DNA from: Sphingomonas sp.
Lineage (GTDB): Bacteria > Pseudomonadota > Alphaproteobacteria > Sphingomonadales > Sphingomonadaceae
Assembly: GCA_013822915.1 (NCBI GenBank)
Contig: PNLG01000246.1
Span: 1-28,162, forward strand
Direction of reading: 5' to 3'
DNA length: 28,162 nucleotides
Every line of letters starts with the position of its first letter. Position 1 is the first letter of the stretch. The notes under the pieces were generated by a model, which saw only the letters and a list, made by a program, of their open reading frames with translations, did no database searches and was not told the origin of the DNA. The position numbers were made by a program, and so were the translations under genes. This document shows, one piece after another, positions 8,420 through 15,986 of this stretch.

Positions 8420-9144
8420 ACCAGACGCCCCTCATGCAGCCGCACCACCCGGTCCATCTTTGCCGCCAGCCGCTCATTATGCGTCGCGATCAGCGCGGCA
8501 CCCCCCTGTTCGCGCACCAGCCGCAGCAATTCGGCCAGCACGATGTCAGCGGTTTTTTCATCCAGATTGCCGGTCGGCTCATCCGCCAGCACCAGCGCGG
8601 GCTTGTTGGCGAGCGCACGCGCGACCGCTACCCGCTGTTGCTCGCCGCCCGACAATTGGCTGGGGCGGTGAGTCAGCCGGTGCGCCAGCCCGAGCGATGT
8701 CAGCAGGCCATGCGCGCGTGCCTCCGCCTCGCCCTTCGTCGCGCCGTGGATGAGCAGGGGCAGCACGACATTTTCGGTCGCGTTGAAATCGGGCAGCAAG
8801 TGGTGGAATTGATAAACAAAGCCCAGAGAGTCACGGCGCACCATCGTTCGGCCATGGCTGTCGAGCCGGGCGGCCTCGGTGCCGTTGATGCGGATCGAGC
8901 CGGTAAATCCCCCTTCGAGCAGGCCAACCGCCTGCAGCAGCGTCGATTTGCCCGATCCCGATGGCCCGAGCAGCCCGACAATCTCGCCGCGCGCAATCGA
9001 CATATCGACGCCGCGCAGCACTTCGATCGTGGCTTCCCCTTGCGTGAAGCTGCGGGTGAGGCCGCCGATCACCAGCACCGGCGCTTCGCCGTGGATCCCG
9101 GCAATGCCGGGCCGCCCGCGCGTCGCTACGCCTGCATCACTCAT
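8416..9144 (-). CDS. lolD: Lipoprotein-releasing ABC transporter ATPase LolD
   Basis: A 242-residue ABC ATPase. It has Walker A GPSGSGKST (60-68), a Q-loop in FVYQFHHLLPDFNATENV (about 109-126), signature LSGGEQQR (164-171), Walker B LVLADEPTGNLD (about 184-195), and the switch His in ATHN. LLPDFNATENV is typical of the LolD/MacB group. With its permease it powers extraction of outer-membrane lipoproteins from the inner membrane and hand-over to LolA. The start overlaps the permease stop by eight bases, and its own stop overlaps the GNAT start, so the three genes form one translational unit. The first 20 residues look unstructured; a later start is possible but the ATG is well placed. Confidence 0.95.
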   Translation of the reverse strand: MSDAGVATRGRPGIAGIHGEAPVLVIGGLTRSFTQGEATIEVLRGVDMSIARGEIVGLLGPSGSGKSTLLQAVGLLEGGFTGSIRINGTEAARLDSHGRTMVRRDSLGFVYQFHHLLPDFNATENVVLPLLIHGATKGEAEARAHGLLTSLGLAHRLTHRPSQLSGGEQQRVAVARALANKPALVLADEPTGNLDEKTADIVLAELLRLVREQGGAALIATHNERLAAKMDRVVRLHEGRLV

Positions 9145-10387
9145 AGCGCAGCACTTGCACCGGATCGGTATTGGCCGCCTTGAACGCTGGATAAAGCGTG
9201 GCGAGGAACGAAAATACCAGCGCCATCGCCGCGATCACCGCAATCTCAACCGGGTTGGATTTGGAGGGCAGTTCGGTCAGGAACCGGATCTGCGGATCCC
9301 ATAAATTCTGCCCCGTCACCAATTGGATAAACGCGACAACGCTTTGGCGAAAATACAAAAAGACAAAGCCCAGCGCGAGCCCGGCCAGCATCCCCAGCAC
9401 CCCGATCACCGTGCCGACCGTCATGAAAATGCGCAGCAATCCGCCGCGCGTCGCCCCCATGGTGCGCAGGATCGCAATGTCGCGCGTCTTGGCCCGCACC
9501 AGCATGATCAGCGACGACAGGATGTTGAACACCGCAACCAATATGATGATCGACAACACGGTGAACATCGCAATCCGCTCAACCTCCAGCGCTTCGAACA
9601 ATTGCGAATTCATCGTGCGCCAATCGGAGATTGCGGCGCGGGTGCCGATCTTGGCGGCAAGCGGGGCGAGGATGATGTGCACGCGGTCGGCATCGACGGT
9701 GTCAAGCTCGATCATCCCGATGCTGTCGCCCGCCAGCAACAAAGTCTGCGCGTCCTCAATCGGCATCATCACATAGCTTTTGTCGAAATCATACACGCCG
9801 ATCTCGAACACCGCGGCGACGGTATAGCTGACAATGCGCGGCACCGTGCCAAAGGGTGTAGCCTGCCCCTGCGGGTTGAGGAGCGAGACCTGGCTGCCAA
9901 CGCGCGCGCCAAGTGCCTCAGCCAGACGCGAACCGATGGCGATATTGCCCGAGCCGGGTGATAGATTCGTAATAGAGCCGCTCAACACCTTGCTGTTAAT
10001 GGCCTTGTTCGCGCGCAGATCACCCACGCGCATCCCGCGCATCAGCACCGCTTCGACACGGCCGTTGAAGGTCGACATCATCGGCTGCTCGATCATCGGC
10101 GTTGCCGATGTCACGCCCGGTGTCGCCCGCGCATCGGCGACAATCGCGCGCCAGTCGCGCAATTGCCCGCCATAGCCCTGGATAACGGCATGACCGTTCA
10201 GCCCGACGATCTTATCGAACAATTCGGCGCGAAACCCGTTCATCACGCTCATCACAATGACAAGTGCGGCGACCCCCAGCATGACCGCCGCCAGGCTGAT
10301 CCCCGCGACCAGGAAGATGAAGGCCTCGCCCTTGCCCGGAAGGAGATAGCGCTGGGCAATCATGCGCTCATAGCGTGATAGGAACAT
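9137..10387 (-). CDS. lolC: Lipoprotein-releasing permease LolC/LolE (LolF type)
   Basis: A 416-residue MacB/FtsX-fold permease. One membrane segment lies at about 22-48, a large periplasmic domain at about 50-270, and three more segments at about 273-297, 321-346 and 381-401. RTMGATRGGLL between segments 2 and 3 is the coupling-helix region that meets LolD, and the ending AFKAANTDPVQVLRYE is typical of this family. Only one permease gene is present beside lolD, which fits species that use a homodimeric hybrid (LolF) in place of LolC plus LolE. The ATG at 10387 has AAGGA four bases upstream and begins MFLSRYERMIAQRYLLP, as in homologues. An in-frame ATG at 10486 lies upstream of a good promoter and is rejected. 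Confidence 0.94.
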   Translation of the reverse strand: MFLSRYERMIAQRYLLPGKGEAFIFLVAGISLAAVMLGVAALVIVMSVMNGFRAELFDKIVGLNGHAVIQGYGGQLRDWRAIVADARATPGVTSATPMIEQPMMSTFNGRVEAVLMRGMRVGDLRANKAINSKVLSGSITNLSPGSGNIAIGSRLAEALGARVGSQVSLLNPQGQATPFGTVPRIVSYTVAAVFEIGVYDFDKSYVMMPIEDAQTLLLAGDSIGMIELDTVDADRVHIILAPLAAKIGTRAAISDWRTMNSQLFEALEVERIAMFTVLSIIILVAVFNILSSLIMLVRAKTRDIAILRTMGATRGGLLRIFMTVGTVIGVLGMLAGLALGFVFLYFRQSVVAFIQLVTGQNLWDPQIRFLTELPSKSNPVEIAVIAAMALVFSFLATLYPAFKAANTDPVQVLRYE

Positions 10388-10422
10388 GGCGTCCTTTGTT
10401 TGGCCCCCGCCTCTTGCCCTCG

Positions 10423-10451
10423 CACATAAGGTGGCTGTCCCGTGCTGGCAA
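10423..10451 (-). promoter_or_regulatory. Probable promoter of the lolC-lolD-GNAT-dnaE run
   Basis: On the minus strand TTGCCA (10446-10451) and TATGTG (10423-10428) are separated by 17 bases. Transcription would begin near 10416, leaving a leader of about 29 bases that carries the AAGGA ribosome-binding site of the permease gene. The -35 matches five of six consensus bases. No other promoter is evident before dnaE. Confidence 0.45.
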
Positions 10452-10557
10452 CTAGCGGCATGCATGTTGCCGATACGCAACAGCACTCAAGCAATCGTGC
10501 CGATCGCGCACGATTAGGCAATGACAAGCCGCCATTTCCTGCCCTACCAGAACGTTA

Positions 10558-10719
10558 CTGAATCACAGGCTAATGGCCGTGGTTTGGGGAGCACCCCGCC
10601 AGATGCTTGGCATCTCGCGGGAAAACTTCAAAGGGGGCTGACGAGCAATCGTCACGCAGGCGCCCGGGTCGGCATCCGATCCGGGCGTTTGGCATTGGGC
10701 CAAAGGCGGAATCGCCGCC
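10558..10719 (+). ncRNA. Candidate structured RNA: six consecutive stem-loops
   Basis: Stems read from the plus strand: (0) 10558-10587, AATCAC pairing with GTGGTT plus a GGC/GCC inner stem and G-U closing pairs; (1) 10595-10621, CCCGC and AGATGC pairing with GCATCT and GCGGG around one C-C mismatch; (2) 10639-10654, TGACGA-GCAA-TCGTCA with a GNRA tetraloop; (3) 10661-10687, twelve paired bases with loop CAT and one G-U pair, then TTT; (4) 10688-10704, TTTGGC/GCCAAA; (5) 10705-10719, GGCGG/CCGCC. G-U pairs in stems 0 and 3 and the GCAA loop favour plus-strand transcription. Stem 3 with TTT could act as a weak terminator. GGGG-AGCA-CCCC (10586-10597) would compete with stems 0 and 1. I recognise no known RNA family, and no strong plus-strand promoter is seen. 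Confidence 0.35.
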
Positions 10720-10800
10720 AGTGCTCACGACTGATCGCGGGAACCGAACGGCAAGCCTATAAATGGACCCGAAGGAGGGCGGCTTTGCAGACGGCCCGCC

Positions 10801-13206
10801 TCAAAATCGGGCCGATGCTGTCAAGCCATATGTGCGCGGATCACCCGGCTGGCCAACGACGAGCCCAGTATTGCCCGATTGCAGCGCCAGCACTTCGTAA
10901 TAATTGGCGCCGAAAGCGTTGCGCACCCAAGCAAACACATGCCAGCGATCACCAGTCTTATACCCCAGCCGGAAACTGCTGAGCGCATAGCCGTCGATAT
11001 AGGTATAGAGCGATGGCGATGGATTAGCGGAAAATCGAGAGCGATAGCTTCCGTCATAGCCTAGATAGAACGTGCCGCGCACTCCGCCCCATTGCACCGG
11101 CAGGTCATATTGGGCGCCATAGGAAAACGCCAATTTCGACACCCCCGGCAGTTCCTGGCCGGAGATATCGCAGTTGGGGGGACTGATGCCGCCCGGGGTT
11201 CCCGGCGCGCTGGGCGTCTGTCCGGCGGCGGGAGCACTACCGCCGGACAGTTCGGGCGGACACGGCGCATCGACGAAGCGCACATAGCGCGCATTGGTGA
11301 AGGCACCGTTGGCATAGAGATTCAGCCGCGCAGTCGGTCGATAGGCAGCGTCGATTTCAACCCCGCGCGACCGCACGCGGCCCGCGTTGGCGAGGTAACC
11401 TCGCAGCACGCCCAGCTGGCCGTTGGTGACGGTCGCCTGATAATCGCTGATCTCCGTCCAAAAGGCAGCGAAGTTTATGGTGGCGCGGCGATTCAATATC
11501 TGCGTCTTCAGCCCGAATTCATAGTGCGTGACCTGTTCGGGCCTGACCGACGCCGCTGCCAGGATCGGGCTGTTATTTGCATCGAGCGGCAGGCCCGACA
11601 GGTTGATCCCGCCCGACTTGTAGCTGCGCGCATAGCTTGCATAGCCAAACACCACCGGACTGAACTGATAAGATCCGGTGATGTCTCCCGATACGTTCCA
11701 GTCACTGAATCGGGGGGTATAGCTTTGCGGTGCGAGCACTGCGCGCTGGTCCGCAGTCAACGTCATACTGCCCGCGCCGTTCGTTACTACTGCGAAAAAG
11801 GAACCGTTCTTCAGATCGTAATTGACGCGCAGGCCCGGCGCGATCTTCAATCTGTCGGTGACATGCCAAGTCAGCTTGCCGAACAGCGCCGCGCTGTCGT
11901 TGGTGAAACCGATCGTGTTGCGCGAGGTAAGGCCATTCAGCGTCGCGGGATTGCGCCCGCCCGCGCTCGTCGGGTTGAGAATGAAGGCGCTCGCGGCCGG
12001 CCCCTGCACCTGAAGCCCTTGCGTATCGATCGACTGGTGGAAGTAGAAGGCGCCGAAGACATAGTCGAGCCGCCGCGCACCGTTCGATGCGATCCGCAGT
12101 TCCTGGCTGAACTGCTGCTGCTGCGAGGGATTGGCCGAGATCGTGGTGATCGGTAACCCAATGAAATCGCGGTCGTTCGACGGCTGCCAGTCCCAGACGC
12201 GCCATGCCGTCACCGACGTCACCGTGGCCCCACCAAAATTGACGTTGGTAACAAGCGACGTGCCACCCAATTCCTGCCTCGCGCGCAGCGGCGAATCAAT
12301 ATCGGTCACCCGGTCAAAAGCATTGGTCGAAGGCACGGCATAGCCCTGCGCCGCCGCAAGCGCTGCATATTGCCGATTTAGCGACCGCTGCGTCGCGCCG
12401 GTGCGCACAAAATATTGGACGCAACAACGCGGGTCTTGTCGGTTGTAGTCGCCGTAAAGCGTCAGATCGACATCGGAGGTCGGCTGCCACAGGAGTTGCC
12501 CACGAAAGCTCGCATTATCCTGGCCATTCTGCCACTCGCCGCGCCGGACATTGAAAATCGTCCCGCGCCGCGTGGTCACCGATGTCGACAGCCTGATTGC
12601 GAGCTTGTCGGTGGTGATCGGCCCCGTCACCGATATTTTGCCCTGGAAAAAATCGTAATTGCCGCCGGTTAGTTCGAACCGTGCCTCGGGCGTGAAGCTG
12701 GGCCGGCGGGTGACAATGTTGATCGCACCCGCAGTGGTGTTCTTGCCGTAAAGCGTGCCTTGCGGTCCGCGCAGGATCTCGATCCGGTCGACATCGGTGA
12801 AGTCGAACGTCGCCGACGCAATGCGGGCGTAATAGACTTGGTCGACATAAATGCCAACGCCCTGCTCGATTCCATCGTTGGTCAGCCCGAAGGGCGCACC
12901 GATGCCGCGGATGTTTGCGGCAGAATTGCGTGGGTTGGTCGAATAAAATTGCAGGCTCGGCTGGAGCTGCGTCAGCCGGTTGACATTGTAGGTGCCAGTC
13001 TCGGCGAGTGCCTGACCACCAATTACTGAAATGGCGATCGGCACACGCTGAACGCTCTCGCTCCGCCGCCGGGCCGTCACCACAACTTCGGCCCCGCCTT
13101 GTTGGGCGGGGCCGAGTTTTCCTTCATCCACAGGAGGCGACTCCTGCGGCTGGAGCGGATCGGGTGTGGTTTGCGCGAGCAGCAGCAGTGACAGTGAAGC
13201 GAGCAT
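10801..13206 (-). CDS. TonB-dependent outer-membrane receptor
   Basis: An 801-residue receptor. It has a short hydrophobic leader (MLASLSLLLLAQ), a possible TonB box around EVVVTARRR (40-48), and a plug domain from about 50 to 165 including GIYVDQVYYAR and RIEILRGPQGTLYGKNTTAGAINI. A 22-stranded barrel follows, ending in GLTASARF with the C-terminal Phe required for outer-membrane assembly. Such receptors import siderophores, vitamin B12, glycans or aromatic compounds using the proton motive force; the ligand cannot be read here, and no transporter or catabolic gene is adjacent. The ATG at 13206 is chosen because GGGAGG lies six bases upstream; an in-frame ATG at 13230 falls inside the likely -10 region. 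A palindrome beside the promoter suggests control by a repressor. Confidence 0.94.
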   Translation of the reverse strand: MLASLSLLLLAQTTPDPLQPQESPPVDEGKLGPAQQGGAEVVVTARRRSESVQRVPIAISVIGGQALAETGTYNVNRLTQLQPSLQFYSTNPRNSAANIRGIGAPFGLTNDGIEQGVGIYVDQVYYARIASATFDFTDVDRIEILRGPQGTLYGKNTTAGAINIVTRRPSFTPEARFELTGGNYDFFQGKISVTGPITTDKLAIRLSTSVTTRRGTIFNVRRGEWQNGQDNASFRGQLLWQPTSDVDLTLYGDYNRQDPRCCVQYFVRTGATQRSLNRQYAALAAAQGYAVPSTNAFDRVTDIDSPLRARQELGGTSLVTNVNFGGATVTSVTAWRVWDWQPSNDRDFIGLPITTISANPSQQQQFSQELRIASNGARRLDYVFGAFYFHQSIDTQGLQVQGPAASAFILNPTSAGGRNPATLNGLTSRNTIGFTNDSAALFGKLTWHVTDRLKIAPGLRVNYDLKNGSFFAVVTNGAGSMTLTADQRAVLAPQSYTPRFSDWNVSGDITGSYQFSPVVFGYASYARSYKSGGINLSGLPLDANNSPILAAASVRPEQVTHYEFGLKTQILNRRATINFAAFWTEISDYQATVTNGQLGVLRGYLANAGRVRSRGVEIDAAYRPTARLNLYANGAFTNARYVRFVDAPCPPELSGGSAPAAGQTPSAPGTPGGISPPNCDISGQELPGVSKLAFSYGAQYDLPVQWGGVRGTFYLGYDGSYRSRFSANPSPSLYTYIDGYALSSFRLGYKTGDRWHVFAWVRNAFGANYYEVLALQSGNTGLVVGQPGDPRTYGLTASARF

Positions 13207-13228
13207 CAGTGCCTCCCAATCGAGTCGC

Positions 13229-13234
13229 ACTATA
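13229..13234 (-). promoter_or_regulatory. Likely -10 element of the TonB receptor gene
   Basis: The minus strand reads TATAGT here, 23 bases before the ATG at 13206, leaving a short leader that includes GGGAGG. I find no good -35 hexamer at the expected distance. This could mean a weak or activator-dependent promoter, or that the start lies elsewhere. Confidence 0.35.
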
Positions 13235-13583
13235 ATGCCTATTAATTCAATATGAATTCACTGCGGCACGATCTTTTGTGCTGGAAAGCAAAACTTTAGC
13301 CCGACGAATTTCTGCCATTCCGCATTGTGACGCGACGCCAGAGCGCCCCGAAACGGCGGCGAAATGGCGCGAGCCGGGTCGCGTCACTGGCGACGCCACC
13401 GGGTGCTCACGAAGCAGAACCGGCTGCTTGTCGAACTGAAGTAATACAAAGCGCAGCCTACCCGTCGGCTTCCTGGTCGCAGCATTGCCACGCGCGACTT
13501 TTAGCGCGCCGTTGTCGTCCGCGTTGAAGAAGCCACCCTGGTCGATGGCCTGCTGACGAACGATCACATCAGCGGCAGCCCGG
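13231..13583. other. Non-coding region between pyrG and the TonB receptor gene; doubtful ORF
   Basis: 353 bases. Besides the receptor promoter it holds a perfect 10-base inverted repeat GTGACGCGAC (13327-13336) and GTCGCGTCAC (13378-13387). Inside that lies GCGCC/GGCGC (13343-13347, 13366-13370) and inside that CCG-AAA-CGG, so a nested stem could form. GCGACGCCA occurs at 13332-13340 and again at 13390-13398. A minus-strand frame (GTG at 13567 to 13247, 106 codons) begins IVRQQAIDQGGFFNADDNGALKV, which looks protein-like, but its second half is low-complexity and it has no family I recognise and no ribosome-binding site. It may be a remnant of a gene or chance. Confidence 0.4.
13244..13258. 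repeat. Perfect palindrome AATTCA-ATA-TGAATT (candidate operator)
   Basis: Six-base arms AATTCA (13244-13249) and TGAATT (13253-13258) with a three-base centre. It lies in an AT-rich patch within otherwise GC-rich DNA, immediately upstream of the TonB receptor's likely -10. The placement fits a dimeric repressor site overlapping the -35/-10 spacer, but AT-rich promoter DNA makes short palindromes more likely by chance. Confidence 0.35.
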
Positions 13584-15218
13584 TCAGACTAACCGACTCT
13601 GCCGCACCGCTGCTTCGATAAAGCTTTTGAACAATGGGTGCGGATCAAACGGCTTTGACTTCAGTTCGGGATGATATTGCACGCCGACGAACCAGGGATG
13701 GTCGGGCCGCTCCACAATTTCGGGCAAGGTGCCATCGGGCGACATCCCGGAAAACACCAGGCCGCCTGCCTCCAGCGGGTCGCGATAGGCGGTGTTGACC
13801 TCAAACCGGTGGCGGTGCCGCTCCTGTACTTCGTCGCTGCCATAAATCGCCGCGACCACACTGTTGCCCGTCAGCTTCGCCGGATACGCGCCCAGCCGCA
13901 TGGTGCCGCCAAGATCACCGCCCTCGGCCCGCAATTGCAGCCCCGCCGGCCCCATCCATTCGGTGATAATGCCGACCACCGGCTCCGCTGTCGGCCCGAA
14001 CTCGGTTGAGGACGCGCCCGGCACATCGGCAAGGTTCCGCATCCCTTCGATACACGCCATCTGCATCCCGAAACAAATGCCGAAAAACGGCACTTGCCGT
14101 TCGCGCGCGAACCGGACGCTCGCAATCTTGCCCTCCGCCCCGCGCTCGCCAAAGGCACCGGGGACGAGGATGGCGTGCAGCGGCTCGAGGCTGGCGGCAA
14201 TGTCGCTATCGGCGGCCTCGAACAGCTCGGCGTCGATCCACCGGATGTTGACCTTCACCCGATTGGCAATGCCGCCATGCACCAGCGCTTCGTTGAGCGA
14301 TTTATACGCATCGGGCAGACCGACATATTTGCCGACGACGCCGACCGTCACTTCACCCTCGGTGTTGTTCAACCGGTCGATGATGTCGGTCCAGCGGCGC
14401 AAATCGGGGTCAGCGCCGGGCTCCATATCGAACGCGCGCAGCACGGCATGGTCGAGCCCCTCGGCATGATATTGGAGCGGCACGCCGTAAATCGTCTCCG
14501 CATCAAGCGCAGGGATCACTGCCTCGACCGGAACGTTACAAAACAGCGCGATCTTGGCCCGGTCCGACGGCGGCAGCGGTCGTTCGGCGCGACAGACAAG
14601 GACATCGGGCTGCACGCCAAGGGCTGTCAGCTCGCGCACGCTATGCTGGGTCGGCTTGGTTTTCAGCTCTCCTGCCGCCGCAATGAACGGCACCAGCGTG
14701 ACATGGATGCTGACCGAGCGCCCCCGCCCCAGATCATTGCGAAGCTGGCGGATCGCCTCGATAAACGGCAGCGACTCGATATCGCCGACCGTACCCCCGA
14801 TTTCGCACAGCACGAAATCGACGTCGTCGGTATCGGCCAGCGCAAACGCCTTGATCGCGTCGGTGACGTGCGGAATCACCTGCACCGTCGCGCCCAGATA
14901 ATCGCCGCGCCGTTCGCGGTTGATGATCGTCTGATAAATACGACCAGAGGTGATGTTGTCACTCTGACGGCTCGGCACGCCGGTAAAGCGCTCATAATGG
15001 CCGAGGTCGAGATCAGTCTCCGCCCCATCGTCGGTTACATAGACTTCGCCATGCTGATAGGGCGACATCGTGCCGGGATCGACGTTGAGATAGGGATCGA
15101 ATTTGCGAATCCGAACGCGATAGCCACGCGCCTGGAGCAATGCCGCCAGGCTTGCTGCCATCAACCCCTTGCCCAGCGAGGAGACCACGCCGCCGGTAAT
15201 GAAAATGAACCGCGTCAT
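13584..15218 (-). CDS. pyrG: CTP synthase
   Basis: A 544-residue CTP synthase, full length. The N-terminal synthetase domain begins MTRFIFITGGVVSSLGKG, with the P-loop GKG at 17-19, and contains FDPYLNVDPGTMSPYQHGEV (40-59) and EIGGTVGDIES (139-149). The C-terminal class I glutamine amidotransferase domain has the nucleophile Cys at about 382 in FFGICFGMQMACIEG and the catalytic His-Glu pair in VQYHPELKSKP. It converts UTP to CTP with ATP and glutamine in the cytoplasm. It lies about 100 bases downstream of secG on the same strand; no strong promoter is visible in that gap, so the two are probably co-transcribed. Confidence 0.98.
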   Translation of the reverse strand: MTRFIFITGGVVSSLGKGLMAASLAALLQARGYRVRIRKFDPYLNVDPGTMSPYQHGEVYVTDDGAETDLDLGHYERFTGVPSRQSDNITSGRIYQTIINRERRGDYLGATVQVIPHVTDAIKAFALADTDDVDFVLCEIGGTVGDIESLPFIEAIRQLRNDLGRGRSVSIHVTLVPFIAAAGELKTKPTQHSVRELTALGVQPDVLVCRAERPLPPSDRAKIALFCNVPVEAVIPALDAETIYGVPLQYHAEGLDHAVLRAFDMEPGADPDLRRWTDIIDRLNNTEGEVTVGVVGKYVGLPDAYKSLNEALVHGGIANRVKVNIRWIDAELFEAADSDIAASLEPLHAILVPGAFGERGAEGKIASVRFARERQVPFFGICFGMQMACIEGMRNLADVPGASSTEFGPTAEPVVGIITEWMGPAGLQLRAEGGDLGGTMRLGAYPAKLTGNSVVAAIYGSDEVQERHRHRFEVNTAYRDPLEAGGLVFSGMSPDGTLPEIVERPDHPWFVGVQYHPELKSKPFDPHPLFKSFIEAAVRQSRLV

Positions 15219-15321
15219 GGGAGCAAACGCCTAGCGTCGAAACGCACCTGGGGGCAAGCGCGCGAATCCACGCGGAGGTGCAAAAAACTTTTGTAGCGCC
15301 GCCGTGCCGCGCGCCCGACCG

Positions 15322-15759
15322 TTATCGTTCGATCGGGACCGCGTTGTTGCCGCTGACGGGGGCAGTGCTGTTGCCCGGTGCCGCGCCCTCGGCCTCCGCT
15401 GCGACTTGCGCGGCGGTTTTGGGCGGCGCAAGCGGCGAAGACGCCGCCCCGCCCAGCGGCGAAGGGCCGCCCGGCACGCTTGCGGGCGCAGGCGCCGCAG
15501 GTGTTGCGGTCACCGCCTCAACCCGCTGAGTCTGGCGCGTGGCGGCAAGCACGGCAAGGATCACCGCCAGCCCGACAAACGCCGTCGCCAGAATCGACGT
15601 CATCCGCGTCAGAAAATCCGCCGCGCCCCGCGCCGACATCAGCCCGGCGGGGCTGCCGCCGACGCCCAAACCGCCGCCTTCCGATTTCTGCATCAGGATA
15701 ACCCCGACCAGACCGGCGGCGACAAGCGTTTGAACAACGAACAAAAAGGTAAAGAGCAT
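15322..15759 (-). CDS. secG: Preprotein translocase subunit SecG
   Basis: A 145-residue SecG, an accessory subunit of the SecYEG channel in the inner membrane. Two membrane segments lie at about 3-23 and 54-74. Between them is the family loop ILMQKSEGGGLGVGG (21-35), and AADFLTRMTSILA leads into the second segment. From about residue 75 a long Pro/Ala/Ser-rich tail follows, longer than in E. coli SecG (110 residues) and common in alphaproteobacteria. The ATG at 15759 is chosen because it begins the first membrane segment directly; an in-frame ATG at 15801 would add 14 residues including the leader. It heads the secG-pyrG pair. Confidence 0.92.
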   Translation of the reverse strand: MLFTFLFVVQTLVAAGLVGVILMQKSEGGGLGVGGSPAGLMSARGAADFLTRMTSILATAFVGLAVILAVLAATRQTQRVEAVTATPAAPAPASVPGGPSPLGGAASSPLAPPKTAAQVAAEAEGAAPGNSTAPVSGNNAVPIER

Positions 15760-15798
15760 GGCGAGCGGGCACTTCAATGGAAATGATTGGATCGTCCG

Positions 15799-15827
15799 CA
15801 CATAGGGGGAGGATCGTCGAGGATCAA
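15799..15827 (-). promoter_or_regulatory. Probable promoter of secG-pyrG
   Basis: On the minus strand TTGATC (15822-15827) and TATGTG (15799-15804) are separated by 17 bases. The predicted start is near 15792, about 33 bases before the secG ATG. The same -10 hexamer, TATGTG, is found at the lolC promoter in this window. Confidence 0.42.
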
Positions 15828-15986
15828 CTGCGCTACGCGCTCATCCACCCCGGCGTCATGAACACGGCAATGTCTGCGCCGGGTTGAATGTTCGGGCAAC
15901 GCTCGGCTATCGCAGCCTGTAACGCCATGATCCACGGCCCGACGGGGCCAGTAATCCGGCGCATCGACAATTGGGGGCATGATTTC

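Larger units (their letters stand above)
10388..10800. other. Non-coding region between the TonB receptor gene and lolC
   Basis: 413 bases without a convincing gene. From left to right it holds the lolC promoter; an inverted repeat TGTTGC/GCAACA (10465-10482); a perfect 8-base inverted repeat AATCGTGC/GCACGATT with a 7-base loop (10493-10515); and a run of six stem-loops (10558-10719, listed separately). Just after the receptor stop there is a weaker GC-rich stem on the minus strand (GAGGCGG pairing with CCG-CCCTC, about 10773-10802) that could help end the receptor transcript. A plus-strand ORF at 10521-10982 runs into the antisense of the receptor gene and has no recognisable domain, so I do not call it. 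Confidence 0.6.

Noticed and set aside
10521..10982. 153-codon plus-strand frame starting in the intergenic region before lolC
   Set aside because: It covers the hairpin array, runs into the antisense of the TonB receptor gene, and has neither a ribosome-binding site nor any recognisable motif.
13300..13583. Possible cobalamin riboswitch before the TonB receptor gene
   Set aside because: Sequences such as GCCAGTGACGC resemble part of the B12 box by chance, but the conserved core segments are missing and the receptor's short leader leaves no room.
14094..15296. 400-codon plus-strand open frame
   Set aside because: Antisense to pyrG; low-complexity composition and no recognised motif.
15219..15321. 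A/T run AAAAGTTTTTT between secG and pyrG considered as a terminator
   Set aside because: No GC-rich stem lies directly before the T run on the minus strand, and a secG-pyrG transcript is more likely.
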